A stretch of DNA of 64,000 nucleotides from Pelagibius sp040217155 (GCA_040217155.1 JAVJNS010000023.1:1-64000); one strand, 5' to 3'; positions 8,279-17,803 are shown, numbered from the stretch's first letter. Numbers and translations are program-made. Notes: generated from the sequence alone by a model not told the origin.

Positions 8279-10210
8279 ATGGCACGCTCTCCTTCGCTCG
8301 ATGTCGTCACCCTTGGCCGTGCCTCCGTTGACCTCTATGGCCAGCAGATCGGCGGGCGTCTCGAGGACATGGCCAGTTTTGCCAAGTCTGTCGGCGGGTC
8401 GCCCACGAATATCGCGATTGGCGCCGCGCGGCTGGGCTTGAAATGCGGGCTGGTTACCCGTGTCGGCAACGAGCAGTTCGGGCGCTTTATCCTCGAGCAA
8501 TTGGCACGGGAAGGAGTCGAAACGCGCGGCGTCGTCACCGATCCCGAGCGTCTGACCGCTCTGGCGATTCTCGGGGTGCGCAGCGACAGCGAGTTTCCTT
8601 TGCTGTTCTATCGCGACAACTGCGCCGACATGGCGCTTTGCGAAGCCGACATCGATCCGGAATTCATCGGGGCCGCCGCTGCCTTGCAGATTTCCGGCAC
8701 CCACCTGACCACACAGGGTGTGCGGGCGGCCACGTTGAAAGCGGTGAAGGCTGCCAAGTCCGCCGGCCGCAAGGTGGTCTTCGACATCGACTATCGTCCA
8801 AACCTCTGGGGCCTCGGCGGCCACGACAGCGGCGCCGAACGTTACCGCGAATCCGACGCGGTGACGGCCGTGCTCCAGTCCGTGGTGGCCGACTGCGATC
8901 TCATCGTCGGCACCGAGGAGGAAGTTCATATCGCCGGCGGCAGCCGCGACACGGCGGCGGCGCTGCGCAGCCTGCGGGCGCAATGCCCGGCGGTTCTGGT
9001 TCTCAAACGCGGCCCGATGGGCTGCCTGGTCTTCGACGGAGCGATCCCGGATGACCTGGAGCAGGGGATCCAAGGTCCGGGTTTTCCGGTCGAAGTCTAC
9101 AATGTACTGGGCGCCGGAGATGCCTTCATGGCCGGCTTCCTGCGCGGCTGGCTAAAGGATGAGCCGCTCGAGACTTGCTGCACCTGGGCCAACGCCTGTG
9201 GGGCTTTCGCCGTCTCCCGCCTGCTGTGCTCGCCGGAAAGCCCGACCTGGGCCGAGCTTGAGCATTTCCTGGACTCAGGCAGCGAGCATCGGGCGTTGCG
9301 CTACGACCCCCAGCTCAACCATCTGCATTGGGCGACGACACGCCGCGGCGACTGGCCGGAGCTCTTGGCCTTCGCCATCGATCACCGCATTCAGTTCGAG
9401 GAACTGGCGGCGCGTTGCGGGGCGGCGCCCGAGTGTATCGCTGCCTTCAAGCGGCTCGCCGTCGCGGCGGCAAGTCAGGTTTCCGGCGGGCGGCCCGGCT
9501 TTGGCATGCTGCTCGACGGCATCTACGGCCGAGAAGCCCTCTTCGAGGCGCTGGAACACGGATTCTGGATCGGCCGGCCAGTTGAGGCGCCGGCGTCCCG
9601 CCCGCTGCGCTTCGAGTGTGGCGACCTGGGATCGGCTTTGGTCGAATGGCCCGTGGCGCACACGGTAAAGTGCCTGGTGTTCTACCATCCGGATGACGCC
9701 GCCGAACTCAAGCAGGAGCAGGAAGCCCAGCTGTCGTTGCTCTACCAGGCCTGCCGCAGGCTGGGCCTTGAGTTGATGATCGAGGTGATCGCCGGCAAGC
9801 ACGGTGCGCTGGAGACCTCCACTGTGGCGGACGCGGTGGCGGCCTTCTACCGTCTTGGCATCAAGCCTGACTGGTGGAAGCTCGAATCTCAGCCGAGCTC
9901 TGCGGCCTGGGCCGCCGTGGACCAGGTTGTCGGAAAACATGACCCCTATTGCCGGGGCGTCGTGCTGCTCGGGCTCGAGGCGCCTGAAGCCAAGCTGGCG
10001 GAAGACTTCGCCACGGCCCAAACGAGTTCCTGCGTGCGTGGATTTGCCATTGGGCGCACAATCTTCGCCGAGGCGGCGGAGCGCTGGCTCGGCAATGAAA
10101 TTGACGATCGGGAGGCCGTTGCCGACATGGCGGCGCGTTTCGATAAACTGGTTGGCCACTGGACGGCAGCCCGCGGCGGCCGCGGCGGTAAGCTTCGAGG
10201 GCGCCGCTAG
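8279..10210 (+). CDS. iolC: IolC 5-dehydro-2-deoxygluconokinase with C-terminal DUF2090 domain
   Basis: 643 residues, twice the length of a simple IolC. Residues 1-320 are a PfkB sugar kinase, with the substrate glycine pair in GGSPTNIAIGAARLG (about 39-53) and the catalytic Asp in GAGDAF (278-283). It phosphorylates 2-deoxy-5-keto-gluconate (DKG) in inositol breakdown. Residues of about 330-635 form a DUF2090 domain, an aldolase-like TIM barrel. Fusions like this are annotated as kinase plus DKG-phosphate aldolase, which would replace IolJ, and no separate iolJ is present here. It is the first gene of iolCDEB. The iolD ATG follows its stop directly, so the two are probably coupled. Confidence 0.93.
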   Translation: MARSPSLDVVTLGRASVDLYGQQIGGRLEDMASFAKSVGGSPTNIAIGAARLGLKCGLVTRVGNEQFGRFILEQLAREGVETRGVVTDPERLTALAILGVRSDSEFPLLFYRDNCADMALCEADIDPEFIGAAAALQISGTHLTTQGVRAATLKAVKAAKSAGRKVVFDIDYRPNLWGLGGHDSGAERYRESDAVTAVLQSVVADCDLIVGTEEEVHIAGGSRDTAAALRSLRAQCPAVLVLKRGPMGCLVFDGAIPDDLEQGIQGPGFPVEVYNVLGAGDAFMAGFLRGWLKDEPLETCCTWANACGAFAVSRLLCSPESPTWAELEHFLDSGSEHRALRYDPQLNHLHWATTRRGDWPELLAFAIDHRIQFEELAARCGAAPECIAAFKRLAVAAASQVSGGRPGFGMLLDGIYGREALFEALEHGFWIGRPVEAPASRPLRFECGDLGSALVEWPVAHTVKCLVFYHPDDAAELKQEQEAQLSLLYQACRRLGLELMIEVIAGKHGALETSTVADAVAAFYRLGIKPDWWKLESQPSSAAWAAVDQVVGKHDPYCRGVVLLGLEAPEAKLAEDFATAQTSSCVRGFAIGRTIFAEAAERWLGNEIDDREAVADMAARFDKLVGHWTAARGGRGGKLRGRR

Positions 10211-12058
10211 ATGGCATCGCGCCGGCTTACCATGGCACAGGCGATGGCCCGCTACCTGGCGGTCCAGCGGTGCCGCTTCGACGGCCAGGATATGCCGCTC
10301 TTTGCCGGGGTCTGGGCGATCTTCGGGCACGGCAACGTGGCCGGGCTGGGTGAAGCTCTGTCTCAGTATCGTGAGCAGCTTCCAACCTACCGCGCGCATA
10401 ACGAGCAGGCCATGGCCCACGCCGCCGTCGCCTTCGCCAAGGCCTCGCGCCGGCGCCGCATGATGGCCTGCACGACCTCCATCGGCCCGGGCGCCACAAA
10501 CCTCGTAACCGCGGCGGCGGTCGCCCACGTGAACAGGCTTCCCCTGCTGCTGCTGCCGGGCGATGTGTTCGCCAGCCGGCTCCCAGATCCTGTCTTGCAG
10601 CAGGTCGAAGACTTCGCCGACGGCACCGTGTCGGCCAATGACTGCCTGCGGCCGGTATCGCGCTACTTCGACCGGATCATGCGGCCGGAACAGATCCTGG
10701 CGGCTTTGCCGCGTGCGCTGGAGACGCTCACCGATCCGGCGCGCTGCGGGCCGGTCACGCTCGCCCTGTGCCAGGACGTGCAGACCGAAGCCTTCGACTA
10801 CCCGGAAAGCTTTTTTGAGCCGCGCAGCTGGATACCGCGGCGCCCGGCGCCCGACGCCGGCGAATTGCAGGAAGCGGCGGCCTTGCTCGGTGCCGCGGAG
10901 AAACCGCTGATCGTCGCCGGTGGCGGCGTGCATTATGCCGAGGCCTGCGCCTGGCTCGGCGACTTCGCCAGCAAGCGCGGCATTCCGGTAAGCGAGACTC
11001 AGGCCGGTAAGTCGGCGCTTTCCGACGATCATCCGCTGAACCTTGGCGCCCTAGGTGTCACCGGAACCTCCGCCGCCAACCGGGCGGCGGCGGAAGCCGA
11101 TGTGATTTTCGCCATCGGCACCCGCCTGCAGGATTTCACCACCGGTTCCTGGTCACTGTTCGAAAATCCGGAGCGGCGTCTGCTGGCCCTCAACGTACAG
11201 CCCTACGATGCGGGCAAACATCGTGCGGCGAGCCTGGTTGCGGATGCCGGGGTCGGCCTGGCGGCACTCGACCAGGCCCTAGGAGACTACAGCGCGCCGG
11301 CGGCCTGGATCGAGACCGCGAAGCGGGCCAAAGCCACCTGGGACGAGGCGGCTTCCGCGGTCACCGCTGCGGGCAACGCCCCCAGGGCGAGCGATGCACA
11401 GGTCATCGGCGCGGTGCAGCGGGTGGCTTCGGACGATGCGGTGATTGTCGGCGCGGCCGGCGGCCTGCCGGGCGAACTGCACAAGCTGTGGCGGGCCGCT
11501 GGACCGGGCAGCTACCACCTCGAGTACGGCTACTCCTGCATGGGCTATGAGATCGCCGGCGGACTCGGCGTGAAGCTGGCCCGGCCTGACAAGGAGGTCA
11601 TCGTCATGCTCGGCGATGGCAGCTACCTGATGCTGAACTCGGAAATCGCGACCTCGGTGATGCTCGGCCTGAAACTGACGATCGTGGTGGTCGACAACCG
11701 TGGTTTCGGCTGCATCAACCGCCTCCAGAAGGCGACCGGCGGCGAAGCCTTCAACAACCTCTTCGCCAACGGCCAGGTGGAAGGCGCACCGCAAGTCGAT
11801 TTCGCCGCCCACGCGGCGGCCCTGGGGGCAAGAGCCGAGAAGGTCGGCAGCCTCGCCGAGCTGGAGACCGCGATGGCGCGCGCCCGCGATGCGGTCGTCA
11901 CCAGCGTCATCGTCATCGATACGGACCCCGAGATCTCGACGGAGGCCGGAGGCCATTGGTGGGATGTCGCGGTGCCCGAGGTATCCGAACGTGCCGAAGT
12001 TCAAGCGGCACGCAAGGCCTACGAGGGCGCGCGCCGCAACCAAAGGTCGGGCGACTGA
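10211..12058 (+). CDS. iolD: IolD, trihydroxycyclohexane-1,2-dione hydrolase
   Basis: 615 residues, a thiamine-diphosphate enzyme of the acetolactate synthase fold. The N-terminal PYR domain carries the cofactor-activating Glu in NEQAMAHAAVAFA (about 59-71). A central Rossmann-like domain covers about 215-345. The C-terminal PP domain has the metal/ThDP motif GDGSYLMLNSE. IolD opens the cyclohexane ring of 3D-(3,5/4)-trihydroxycyclohexane-1,2-dione to give 5-deoxy-glucuronate, the product then used by IolB. The gene begins at the base after the iolC stop. Length and motifs match the family, with no sign of decay. Confidence 0.95.
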   Translation: MASRRLTMAQAMARYLAVQRCRFDGQDMPLFAGVWAIFGHGNVAGLGEALSQYREQLPTYRAHNEQAMAHAAVAFAKASRRRRMMACTTSIGPGATNLVTAAAVAHVNRLPLLLLPGDVFASRLPDPVLQQVEDFADGTVSANDCLRPVSRYFDRIMRPEQILAALPRALETLTDPARCGPVTLALCQDVQTEAFDYPESFFEPRSWIPRRPAPDAGELQEAAALLGAAEKPLIVAGGGVHYAEACAWLGDFASKRGIPVSETQAGKSALSDDHPLNLGALGVTGTSAANRAAAEADVIFAIGTRLQDFTTGSWSLFENPERRLLALNVQPYDAGKHRAASLVADAGVGLAALDQALGDYSAPAAWIETAKRAKATWDEAASAVTAAGNAPRASDAQVIGAVQRVASDDAVIVGAAGGLPGELHKLWRAAGPGSYHLEYGYSCMGYEIAGGLGVKLARPDKEVIVMLGDGSYLMLNSEIATSVMLGLKLTIVVVDNRGFGCINRLQKATGGEAFNNLFANGQVEGAPQVDFAAHAAALGARAEKVGSLAELETAMARARDAVVTSVIVIDTDPEISTEAGGHWWDVAVPEVSERAEVQAARKAYEGARRNQRSGD

Positions 12059-12089
12059 TGCGCGGTGTGAGAAAGGGCGATTGAAACAG

Positions 12090-12974
12090 ATGGCTGTGCG
12101 GCTTGGGGCCAATCCCATCGGCTGGTCCAACGACGATCTGCGCGAACTCGGCGGTCAAATCCCGCTGGAGACCTGTCTGAAAGAGGCTCGTGCGGCGGGT
12201 TTCGTGGGCATGGAGTTGGGCCACAAGTTTCCTCGTGAAGCAGGGGCGCTGCGCCGCGTCCTGGAAGCCGAGGGTCTTGCCTTGGTCTCCGGATGGTATT
12301 CGTCGAGCCTGAGGACCCGAGGGGTGGAAGAAGAGTTGAGGGCGCTGGAGCCGCACCTCGGTCTTCTTCAGGCACTCGATGCCGAGGTGCTGGTCTTTGC
12401 GGAAACCTCCGGCGCCATCCACGGCGATCGCAGCCAACCGGTTTCGCTGCGCCCGCGCCTGGATGATGGGGACTGGAGCGGCTTTGCCGACAGGCTCACA
12501 GAAGTGGCCGAGGCGGTCGCGGCGCGCGGCCTGGAGCTTGTCTACCATCACCACATGGGAACGGTGATCGAGAACGAGGCGGAGGTCGACAAGCTGATGT
12601 CCGCCACCGGGCCTGCGGTCAAGCTGCTGCTCGATACCGGCCACGCGACCTTTGCCGGGGGCGATCCCGTCGCCCTGGCGCGGCGGCATGCCGCGCGTAT
12701 CCGTCATGTCCACTGCAAGGATGTGCGGGCGGAGGTGCTGAAACGCGCGCGTGCCGAGGATTGGAGCTTCCTCGACGCCGTGGTGGCCGGCGTCTTCACG
12801 GTGCCGGGCGACGGTTCGGTCGATTTCGAGGCCGTCTTGTCGCAGCTGCCGGGCTATCACGGCTGGCTCGTGGTCGAGGCGGAGCAGGATCCGGATAAGG
12901 CGCCGCCGGCGATGTACGCCAAGCTCGGCTTTGACAACCTCAGCAATTACGCGGAAGCGGCCGGGCTGTTGTGA
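12090..12974 (+). CDS. iolE: IolE, myo-inosose-2 dehydratase
   Basis: 294 residues from the ATG at 12090 (MAVRLGANPIGWSNDD...), which matches the usual IolE N-terminus. The frame extends further upstream only inside iolD. It is a xylose-isomerase-like TIM barrel that needs a divalent metal; conserved blocks are YHHHMGTVIENEAEVD, LLLDTGHATFAGGD and RHVHCKD. It dehydrates 2-keto-myo-inositol to the dione hydrolysed by IolD. The gap to iolD is 31 bp, and iolB follows after 40 bp, so all four belong to one transcript. Confidence 0.95.
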   Translation: MAVRLGANPIGWSNDDLRELGGQIPLETCLKEARAAGFVGMELGHKFPREAGALRRVLEAEGLALVSGWYSSSLRTRGVEEELRALEPHLGLLQALDAEVLVFAETSGAIHGDRSQPVSLRPRLDDGDWSGFADRLTEVAEAVAARGLELVYHHHMGTVIENEAEVDKLMSATGPAVKLLLDTGHATFAGGDPVALARRHAARIRHVHCKDVRAEVLKRARAEDWSFLDAVVAGVFTVPGDGSVDFEAVLSQLPGYHGWLVVEAEQDPDKAPPAMYAKLGFDNLSNYAEAAGLL

Positions 12975-13014
12975 CGCGGCTTCCTGACCGCCAACGAGAC
13001 GAGGAGGGAATACA

Positions 13015-13833
13015 ATGAGCGACCTGCTGGTCAAGCCGCACCAACCCGACGAGGAGGGCTGTATCCTCTCGGTAACGCCGGAGAGCGCCGGCTGGCAGCA
13101 TGTCGGCTTTGAGGTCTTCGCGCTCCGGCCCGGCGAACGGATTTCACGCCACCTTGAGGACCGCGAAGCCTGCCTCGTACCGCTGTCGGGCTCGGTGGAC
13201 ATCACCGCCGGTACCGTCAGCTTCGGCCAGGTCGGCGGACGCAAATCGCCTTTCGACGGCAAGCCTCAGGCGGTCTACGTTCCCGCCGACACGCCCTTCA
13301 CGGTTGCGGCGGGCGATGGGGCCGCCGAGGTGGCGCTCTGCACCGCGCCGGGACGCAAGGGTGAGTTTTCCCCGCGCCTCATCGCGGAGGAAAAGGTCGG
13401 CTTCGAGGAGCGCGGAAAGGGCAGCAATCGGCGCCTGGTTTCGAATATCCTGCCGGAGACCGAACCGGCCGACAGCCTGCTGGTGGTCGAGGTGATCACG
13501 CCCGGCGGGAATTGGTCCTCCTATCCGCCGCACAAGCATGACCGTGACGCTCTGCCAGAGGAATCCTTTCTGGAGGAGACCTACTATCACCGCCTCAACC
13601 CGAAACAGGGCTTCGCCTTTCAGCGGGTCTACACTGACGACCGGACGATCGATCAGACCATGACGGTGGAGGACGGCGACTGCGTCATGGTGCCGCGCGG
13701 CTATCATCCGGTCGGTGCGCCGCATGGTTACGACCTCTATTATCTGAACGTCATGGCTGGCCCGAAGCGCCAGTGGTGCTTCAAGAACGATCCGGCACAC
13801 GACTGGATCGCCAAGTCCCCGGGGAGGAACTGA
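13015..13833 (+). CDS. iolB: IolB, 5-deoxy-glucuronate isomerase
   Basis: 272 residues with a strong ribosome-binding site (GAGGAGGGA) before the ATG. It is a bicupin of the KduI/IolB family. The metal site is visible in the second cupin as PPHKHD, the Glu of EETYYH, and a later His in PRGYHPVGAPHGY; the ending PKRQWCFKNDPAHDW is typical of IolB. It isomerises 5-deoxy-glucuronate to 2-deoxy-5-keto-gluconate, the substrate of the IolC kinase domain. Confidence 0.95.
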   Translation: MSDLLVKPHQPDEEGCILSVTPESAGWQHVGFEVFALRPGERISRHLEDREACLVPLSGSVDITAGTVSFGQVGGRKSPFDGKPQAVYVPADTPFTVAAGDGAAEVALCTAPGRKGEFSPRLIAEEKVGFEERGKGSNRRLVSNILPETEPADSLLVVEVITPGGNWSSYPPHKHDRDALPEESFLEETYYHRLNPKQGFAFQRVYTDDRTIDQTMTVEDGDCVMVPRGYHPVGAPHGYDLYYLNVMAGPKRQWCFKNDPAHDWIAKSPGRN

Positions 13834-13840
13834 AAAAGCC

Positions 13841-14659
13841 ATGACCCGCTCAGACGCTCTGCAGGATCGCTATGCTTACGTGCAGGAACTGGCGCGCGAG
13901 GCCGGCGCGCTGGCCTATGACTTTTATCGCCGCCGCGCCGAGCTCGCCATCGAGAGCAAGGGCCTGCAGGACGTGGTCTCGATCGCCGACAAGAAAGTCG
14001 AGGATCTGATCCGCTCCCAGCTGGAGCAGCGCTTCCCCGAGGACGCTTTTCTCGGCGAAGAAAGCGGCGAGAGCGGCCGGGCGGCCGAAGGTCAATCGCT
14101 CTGGGTCGTTGATCCGATCGACGGCACTTCCTGCTTCCTGAGCGGTATGCCGACTTGGTGCGTATCCATCGCCTTGGTTCTGGACGGCGAGATCGAGATC
14201 GGCGTCATCTACGATCCCAATGTCGACGAGCTCTATGCCGCCCGGCGCGGCGAGGGCACCTTCCTGAACGGTCAGCGCCAGCCGACGCCGCCCGCCACCA
14301 GCTTGCAGGACGGGCTTTTCGGAACAGGCTTTTCCCACCGCTCGCCGCCGCGCGATTTGATGCCCTTCCTGGAGGCTTTGCTGCAGGAAGGTGGCATGTT
14401 CATGCGCAACGGATCAGGTGCGCTGATGCTGGCCTATGTGGCTGTCGGGCGCCTGGTCGGCTACTTTGAGCCGCACATCAACTCCTGGGATTGCCTTGCC
14501 GGGTTGCTGCTGGTGCGCGAGTCCGGCGGCTGGGCCTGCGACTTTCTGGTCAACGACGGGTTGCATCGCGGCAATCTCTGTGCCGCCGCGGCCCCAGCGG
14601 TGGCGCAGAAGGTCCAGGATTTGATCGCCGGCACGGTCCCCGCGCCCGTGCGGCCTTAA
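13841..14659 (+). CDS. Inositol monophosphatase-family phosphatase
   Basis: 272 residues. The Mg-binding motifs of the family are complete: GEE at 72-74, DPIDGT at 91-96, and a C-terminal WD in NSWDCLAG (WDxAAG type). These enzymes remove phosphate from inositol monophosphates, histidinol phosphate or PAP. The gene lies 7 bp after iolB, with GGGGAGGAAC ten bases before its ATG, and ends the iolCDEB transcript. That position argues for a role in inositol metabolism. It could turn imported inositol phosphate into myo-inositol for IolG. The substrate is inferred from context; histidinol phosphatase or a CysQ-like activity remain possible. It overlaps the convergent iolG by 4 bp. Confidence 0.88.
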   Translation: MTRSDALQDRYAYVQELAREAGALAYDFYRRRAELAIESKGLQDVVSIADKKVEDLIRSQLEQRFPEDAFLGEESGESGRAAEGQSLWVVDPIDGTSCFLSGMPTWCVSIALVLDGEIEIGVIYDPNVDELYAARRGEGTFLNGQRQPTPPATSLQDGLFGTGFSHRSPPRDLMPFLEALLQEGGMFMRNGSGALMLAYVAVGRLVGYFEPHINSWDCLAGLLLVRESGGWACDFLVNDGLHRGNLCAAAAPAVAQKVQDLIAGTVPAPVRP

Positions 14660-15642
14660 CACTCAACCGCACCGCCGCTCTTCAGGGAGTCGTTCGCGGC
14701 TTCCGCCAGCTCCAGCGCCCGCAGACCGTCCTGCGCTACGACCTTGGGAGTCTCCCGTCCGGCCAGGCAGGCCAGGAAGTGCGCCATCTCGGCCCTGTAG
14801 GCTTCGGCATAGCGCTCAAGGAAGAAGTGGAGCGGCTTTTCGCCGCCGATACCCTCATCGCTCCAGATCTCGAGCGACCGCGCGTCGCGGTTCCCGGCCA
14901 GCAGCAGCCCGCCCGCGCCGAAGGCCTCGATACGCTGATCGTAGCCATAGACCGCGCGGCGGGAGTTGATGATTTGGCAGAGCACGCCGGCCTTTGTCTC
15001 CAGCACCACCACGGCACTGTCGACGTCGCCGGCTTTGCCGATCGCCGGATCGACCAGGACACTGCCACGCGCGTAGAGGCGGACGGGCTCGGCGCCGAGC
15101 AGCCAGCGCGCCATATCGAAGTCGTGAATCATCATGTCGCGAAACAGCCCGCCGGATCGTGCCACATAGTCGGCCGGTGGCGGTGCCGGGTCGCGGCTTG
15201 TGATGGTCAAATTCTCGAGCTTGCCGATGCGCCCGGCGGCAAGGGACTCGCGCAGCCCGGCGAAGGACGGGTCGAAGCGGCGATTGAATCCGACGAACAG
15301 CGGGACGCCGCAGTCTTCCACGACCTTGAGGCAGGCCCGGGTCCGCGTCAGGCTCAGATCGATGGGCTTTTCGCAGAAGATCGCCTTGCCGGCCCGAGCC
15401 GCCGCTTCGATCAGGTCGGCATGGGTATCGGTCGACGAAGCGATGATCACCGCCGTCACCTGCGGGTCCGCAAGCGCGGTATCCGGGTCGGTCACCTTGG
15501 CACCGACGGCAGCGGCGAGCCCGGCCGCCGCGGCGTGGTCGACATCGACCAAATACTTGAGGTGGGCCTCTCCCGTTGCCGCGACATTTCGGGCATGGAT
15601 CTGGCCGATACGCCCGGCCCCAAACTGCGCGAGTTCAATCAT
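14656..15642 (-). CDS. iolG: Gfo/Idh/MocA dehydrogenase, inositol 2-dehydrogenase
   Basis: 328 residues. The N-terminal Rossmann fold starts with QFGAGRIGQIHARN. The catalytic Lys lies in the family EKP motif (AIFCEKPIDLS, about 94-104), and the Gfo/Idh C-terminal domain has the conserved HDFDMARWLLG block. The first step of inositol breakdown is oxidation of myo-inositol to 2-keto-myo-inositol with NAD, and this gene is the obvious candidate. A scyllo- or chiro-inositol isomer as substrate cannot be excluded. It is cotranscribed with the upstream SDR gene (32 bp gap) and converges on the monophosphatase gene. Confidence 0.88.
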   Translation of the reverse strand: MIELAQFGAGRIGQIHARNVAATGEAHLKYLVDVDHAAAAGLAAAVGAKVTDPDTALADPQVTAVIIASSTDTHADLIEAAARAGKAIFCEKPIDLSLTRTRACLKVVEDCGVPLFVGFNRRFDPSFAGLRESLAAGRIGKLENLTITSRDPAPPPADYVARSGGLFRDMMIHDFDMARWLLGAEPVRLYARGSVLVDPAIGKAGDVDSAVVVLETKAGVLCQIINSRRAVYGYDQRIEAFGAGGLLLAGNRDARSLEIWSDEGIGGEKPLHFFLERYAEAYRAEMAHFLACLAGRETPKVVAQDGLRALELAEAANDSLKSGGAVEC

Positions 15643-15674
15643 TCCGATCGCGTCCTTCTGAGCTTTTGGTGGCT

Positions 15675-16472
15675 TCAGTCATAAGCGCCGATGACCATCT
15701 GATCGTAGTCGATGACCGAGCCGGTCATCACGCCGGCGCCCGGCCCGAGCAGGAATAGAACCGCCTCCGCCACATCGTCCGGCTTGATCAGGCGCCCGAA
15801 AGGCTGGGCCGCCTCGGCCTTGACCAGCCAGTCCGCGGGCTGGCCTTCGGCGCGCTGAACCTTGTGCTCGTTGGGCGTTTCGGTCCAGCCGATGTTGAGG
15901 CCATTGACGCGGATCCTGTCGTGACGCAGTGCGTGACCGAGGTTGCGGGTCAGAGTTGCCAAGGCGCCTTTGGAGGTGGAGTAGGCCGTCAGCTTCGGTT
16001 GGCCGCCGTGGCTGGACATGGTCACGATGTTGACGATGCTGCCGGCCAGCGCCGTACCCGGGATCGGATTGTCGCGCATGAGCTTCACCGCTTCCTGCGC
16101 AAGGAAGAAGGGCGCGCGCACGTTCACGGCAAAAAGGCGATCCCAGAGTTCAGGCGTGGTGTCGTCCAGGCCACCGCGGTCGGTGAGGCCGGCTGCGTTG
16201 ACCAGACCATCCAACCGTCCGAAGCGCTCTCTGCAGGCGGCAACAATTTTTGCGCAGTTCGCAACCTCGGCCAGATCGGCGGCGATCGGCAGGGCGGCGC
16301 TGCCGAGATCTTCGATTTCGCTGCAGACCTGTCTGCCGCGCGCCTCGTCGCGGCCGGTAATGACGATGCCCGCCGCGCCGGCCTCGGCCAACCGCCGGGC
16401 AGCGGCGGCACCGACTCCCTGCGTGGCGCCGGTGACGATAAAGACTTGGTTTGCAAGGGTAAGCTGGTTCAT
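15675..16472 (-). CDS. SDR-family oxidoreductase of the inositol island
   Basis: 265 residues from the ATG at 16472 (MNQLTLANQVFIVTG); the frame extends 19 codons upstream without family similarity. It is a classical SDR, with the cofactor motif TGATQGVG, NAAG, a catalytic Ser in IVNIVTMSSHGG and the YxxxK pair in YSTSK. The C-terminus ends MTGSVIDYDQMVIGAYD. It is the first gene of a two-gene operon with iolG, divergent from the ABC importer. It probably oxidises or reduces an inositol, inosose or related polyol. The family is certain and the substrate is not. Confidence 0.85.
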   Translation of the reverse strand: MNQLTLANQVFIVTGATQGVGAAAARRLAEAGAAGIVITGRDEARGRQVCSEIEDLGSAALPIAADLAEVANCAKIVAACRERFGRLDGLVNAAGLTDRGGLDDTTPELWDRLFAVNVRAPFFLAQEAVKLMRDNPIPGTALAGSIVNIVTMSSHGGQPKLTAYSTSKGALATLTRNLGHALRHDRIRVNGLNIGWTETPNEHKVQRAEGQPADWLVKAEAAQPFGRLIKPDDVAEAVLFLLGPGAGVMTGSVIDYDQMVIGAYD

Positions 16473-16550
16473 GCGTTGGGTCCGGTTGGTCAGTGACGGG
16501 CTGTGGTCGCGCGCGGCCGCGCGACACAATGAATCAACGCTTCCACAAAC

Positions 16551-16564
16551 GAAATGTCTATTCC
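16551..16564. promoter_or_regulatory. Near-match IolR-type box between SDR and ABC importer
   Basis: GAAA-TGTCTA-TTCC, one mismatch from GGAA-N6-TTCC, in the 283-bp divergent region. A single operator here could control both the SDR-iolG operon and the importer. Confidence 0.35.
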
Positions 16565-16755
16565 AATAATTCGATAGTATGATACTTTTGTTTCATGGGG
16601 CCGGATAAGCTGTCCGGGCCAAGGAAAATCCGGCTACACGGCGCTGCTTTCATCGTTTGATTCGAGCGGTCGCACGAAAGTGGCCTAAACGAATTGCGGG
16701 GACCATGGCAAGCTGCGGTGGATCCCATCAAAGCAACGTAAATGGGAGGATGGAA

Positions 16756-17790
16756 ATGATACGGACATGGCACAAAACTGCCTTTGCCGGCCTGGCCTTG
16801 ATGCTGACTGCCGGGACCGGCTCAGCGCAGGCTGCCGAGCGGCTCACGCTCTACTGCAGTCCGCAGATCGAATGGTGCCAGCTCATGGTGGAGGCCTTCA
16901 CCAAGGAAACCGGCATCGATGTGGCGATGACCCGCAAGTCGTCGGGTGAGACCTTTGCCCAGATCAAGGCGGAGGCCAGCAATCCGCGCGGTGATGTCTG
17001 GTGGGGCGGCACCGGCGATCCGCATCTGCAGGCGGCCGAGGAGGGTCTGACTCAGGAGTACAAGTCGCCGATGCTCGACCAGCTCCTGCCCTGGGCCAAG
17101 AGCCAGGCCGCGGCTTCCGGATACAAGACGGTCGGCATCTACGCCGGTGCGCTGGGCATCGGCTACAACGACGAACTGCTGAAGGAAAAGAACCTGCCGG
17201 CGCCCAAATGCTGGGCCGATCTGACCGACCCGGCTTATGACGCTGAGGTGCAGATCGCCAATCCGAACTCCTCGGGCACCGCTTACACCACCTTGGCCAC
17301 CATCGTGCAGCTGTTTGGCGAGGACAAGGGCTTCGATTGGTTGAAGGGGCTGCACAAGAACGTCAACCAGTACACCAAGTCCGGTTCGGCGCCGATCAAG
17401 GCGGCGGCCCGTGGCGAGACGACCCTGGCCATCACCTTCATGCATGACATGGTGACGCAGGTGGTCTCCGGCTTCCCCATCAAGATCGTCGCGCCCTGCG
17501 AGGGGACCGGCTACGAGATCGGCTCCATGTCGATCATCAAGGGAGCCCGCAATCTGGAGAACGCGAAGAAGTTCTACGACTTCGCGCTGCGTCCCGACAT
17601 CCAGATGATGGCGGAACAGGCCAAGGCCTATCAGGTGCCGTCGAACGCCAGTGCGTCACCCCCGCCGGGCGCGCCGAACCTCGATGAGATCAAGCTGATC
17701 GAGTACGACTTCAAGAAGTACGGTTCTTCGGACGAACGCACGCGCCTTCTGAAGAAGTGGGACGACGACGTCGGCTCGCTGCCGCAGTAA
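16756..17790 (+). CDS. AfuA/FbpA-type periplasmic substrate-binding protein
   Basis: 344 residues from the second of two close ATGs, chosen because GGGAGG lies six bases before it. A signal peptide ends near SAQAAE (about 27). It is an extracellular solute-binding protein of the iron/AfuA group. Ferric-binding FbpA uses adjacent tyrosines in the second lobe; here the equivalent stretch reads LAITFMHDMVTQ, with His230-Asp231, followed by Glu249 in APCEGTGYE. As I recall, hexose-phosphate-binding AfuA uses a His-Asp pair and a Glu in these places. That points to a phosphorylated organic ligand rather than iron. The position in the inositol island suggests inositol phosphate or a sugar phosphate. 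The family is firm; the ligand is a hypothesis. Confidence 0.85.
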   Translation: MIRTWHKTAFAGLALMLTAGTGSAQAAERLTLYCSPQIEWCQLMVEAFTKETGIDVAMTRKSSGETFAQIKAEASNPRGDVWWGGTGDPHLQAAEEGLTQEYKSPMLDQLLPWAKSQAAASGYKTVGIYAGALGIGYNDELLKEKNLPAPKCWADLTDPAYDAEVQIANPNSSGTAYTTLATIVQLFGEDKGFDWLKGLHKNVNQYTKSGSAPIKAAARGETTLAITFMHDMVTQVVSGFPIKIVAPCEGTGYEIGSMSIIKGARNLENAKKFYDFALRPDIQMMAEQAKAYQVPSNASASPPPGAPNLDEIKLIEYDFKKYGSSDERTRLLKKWDDDVGSLPQ

Positions 17791-17803
17791 GTCTTGAAGA
17801 GCG

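Noticed and set aside
9275..11032. 585-codon minus-strand ORF across iolC and iolD
   Set aside because: It spans two intact coupled genes on the other strand and lacks any domain; an antisense artefact of high GC.
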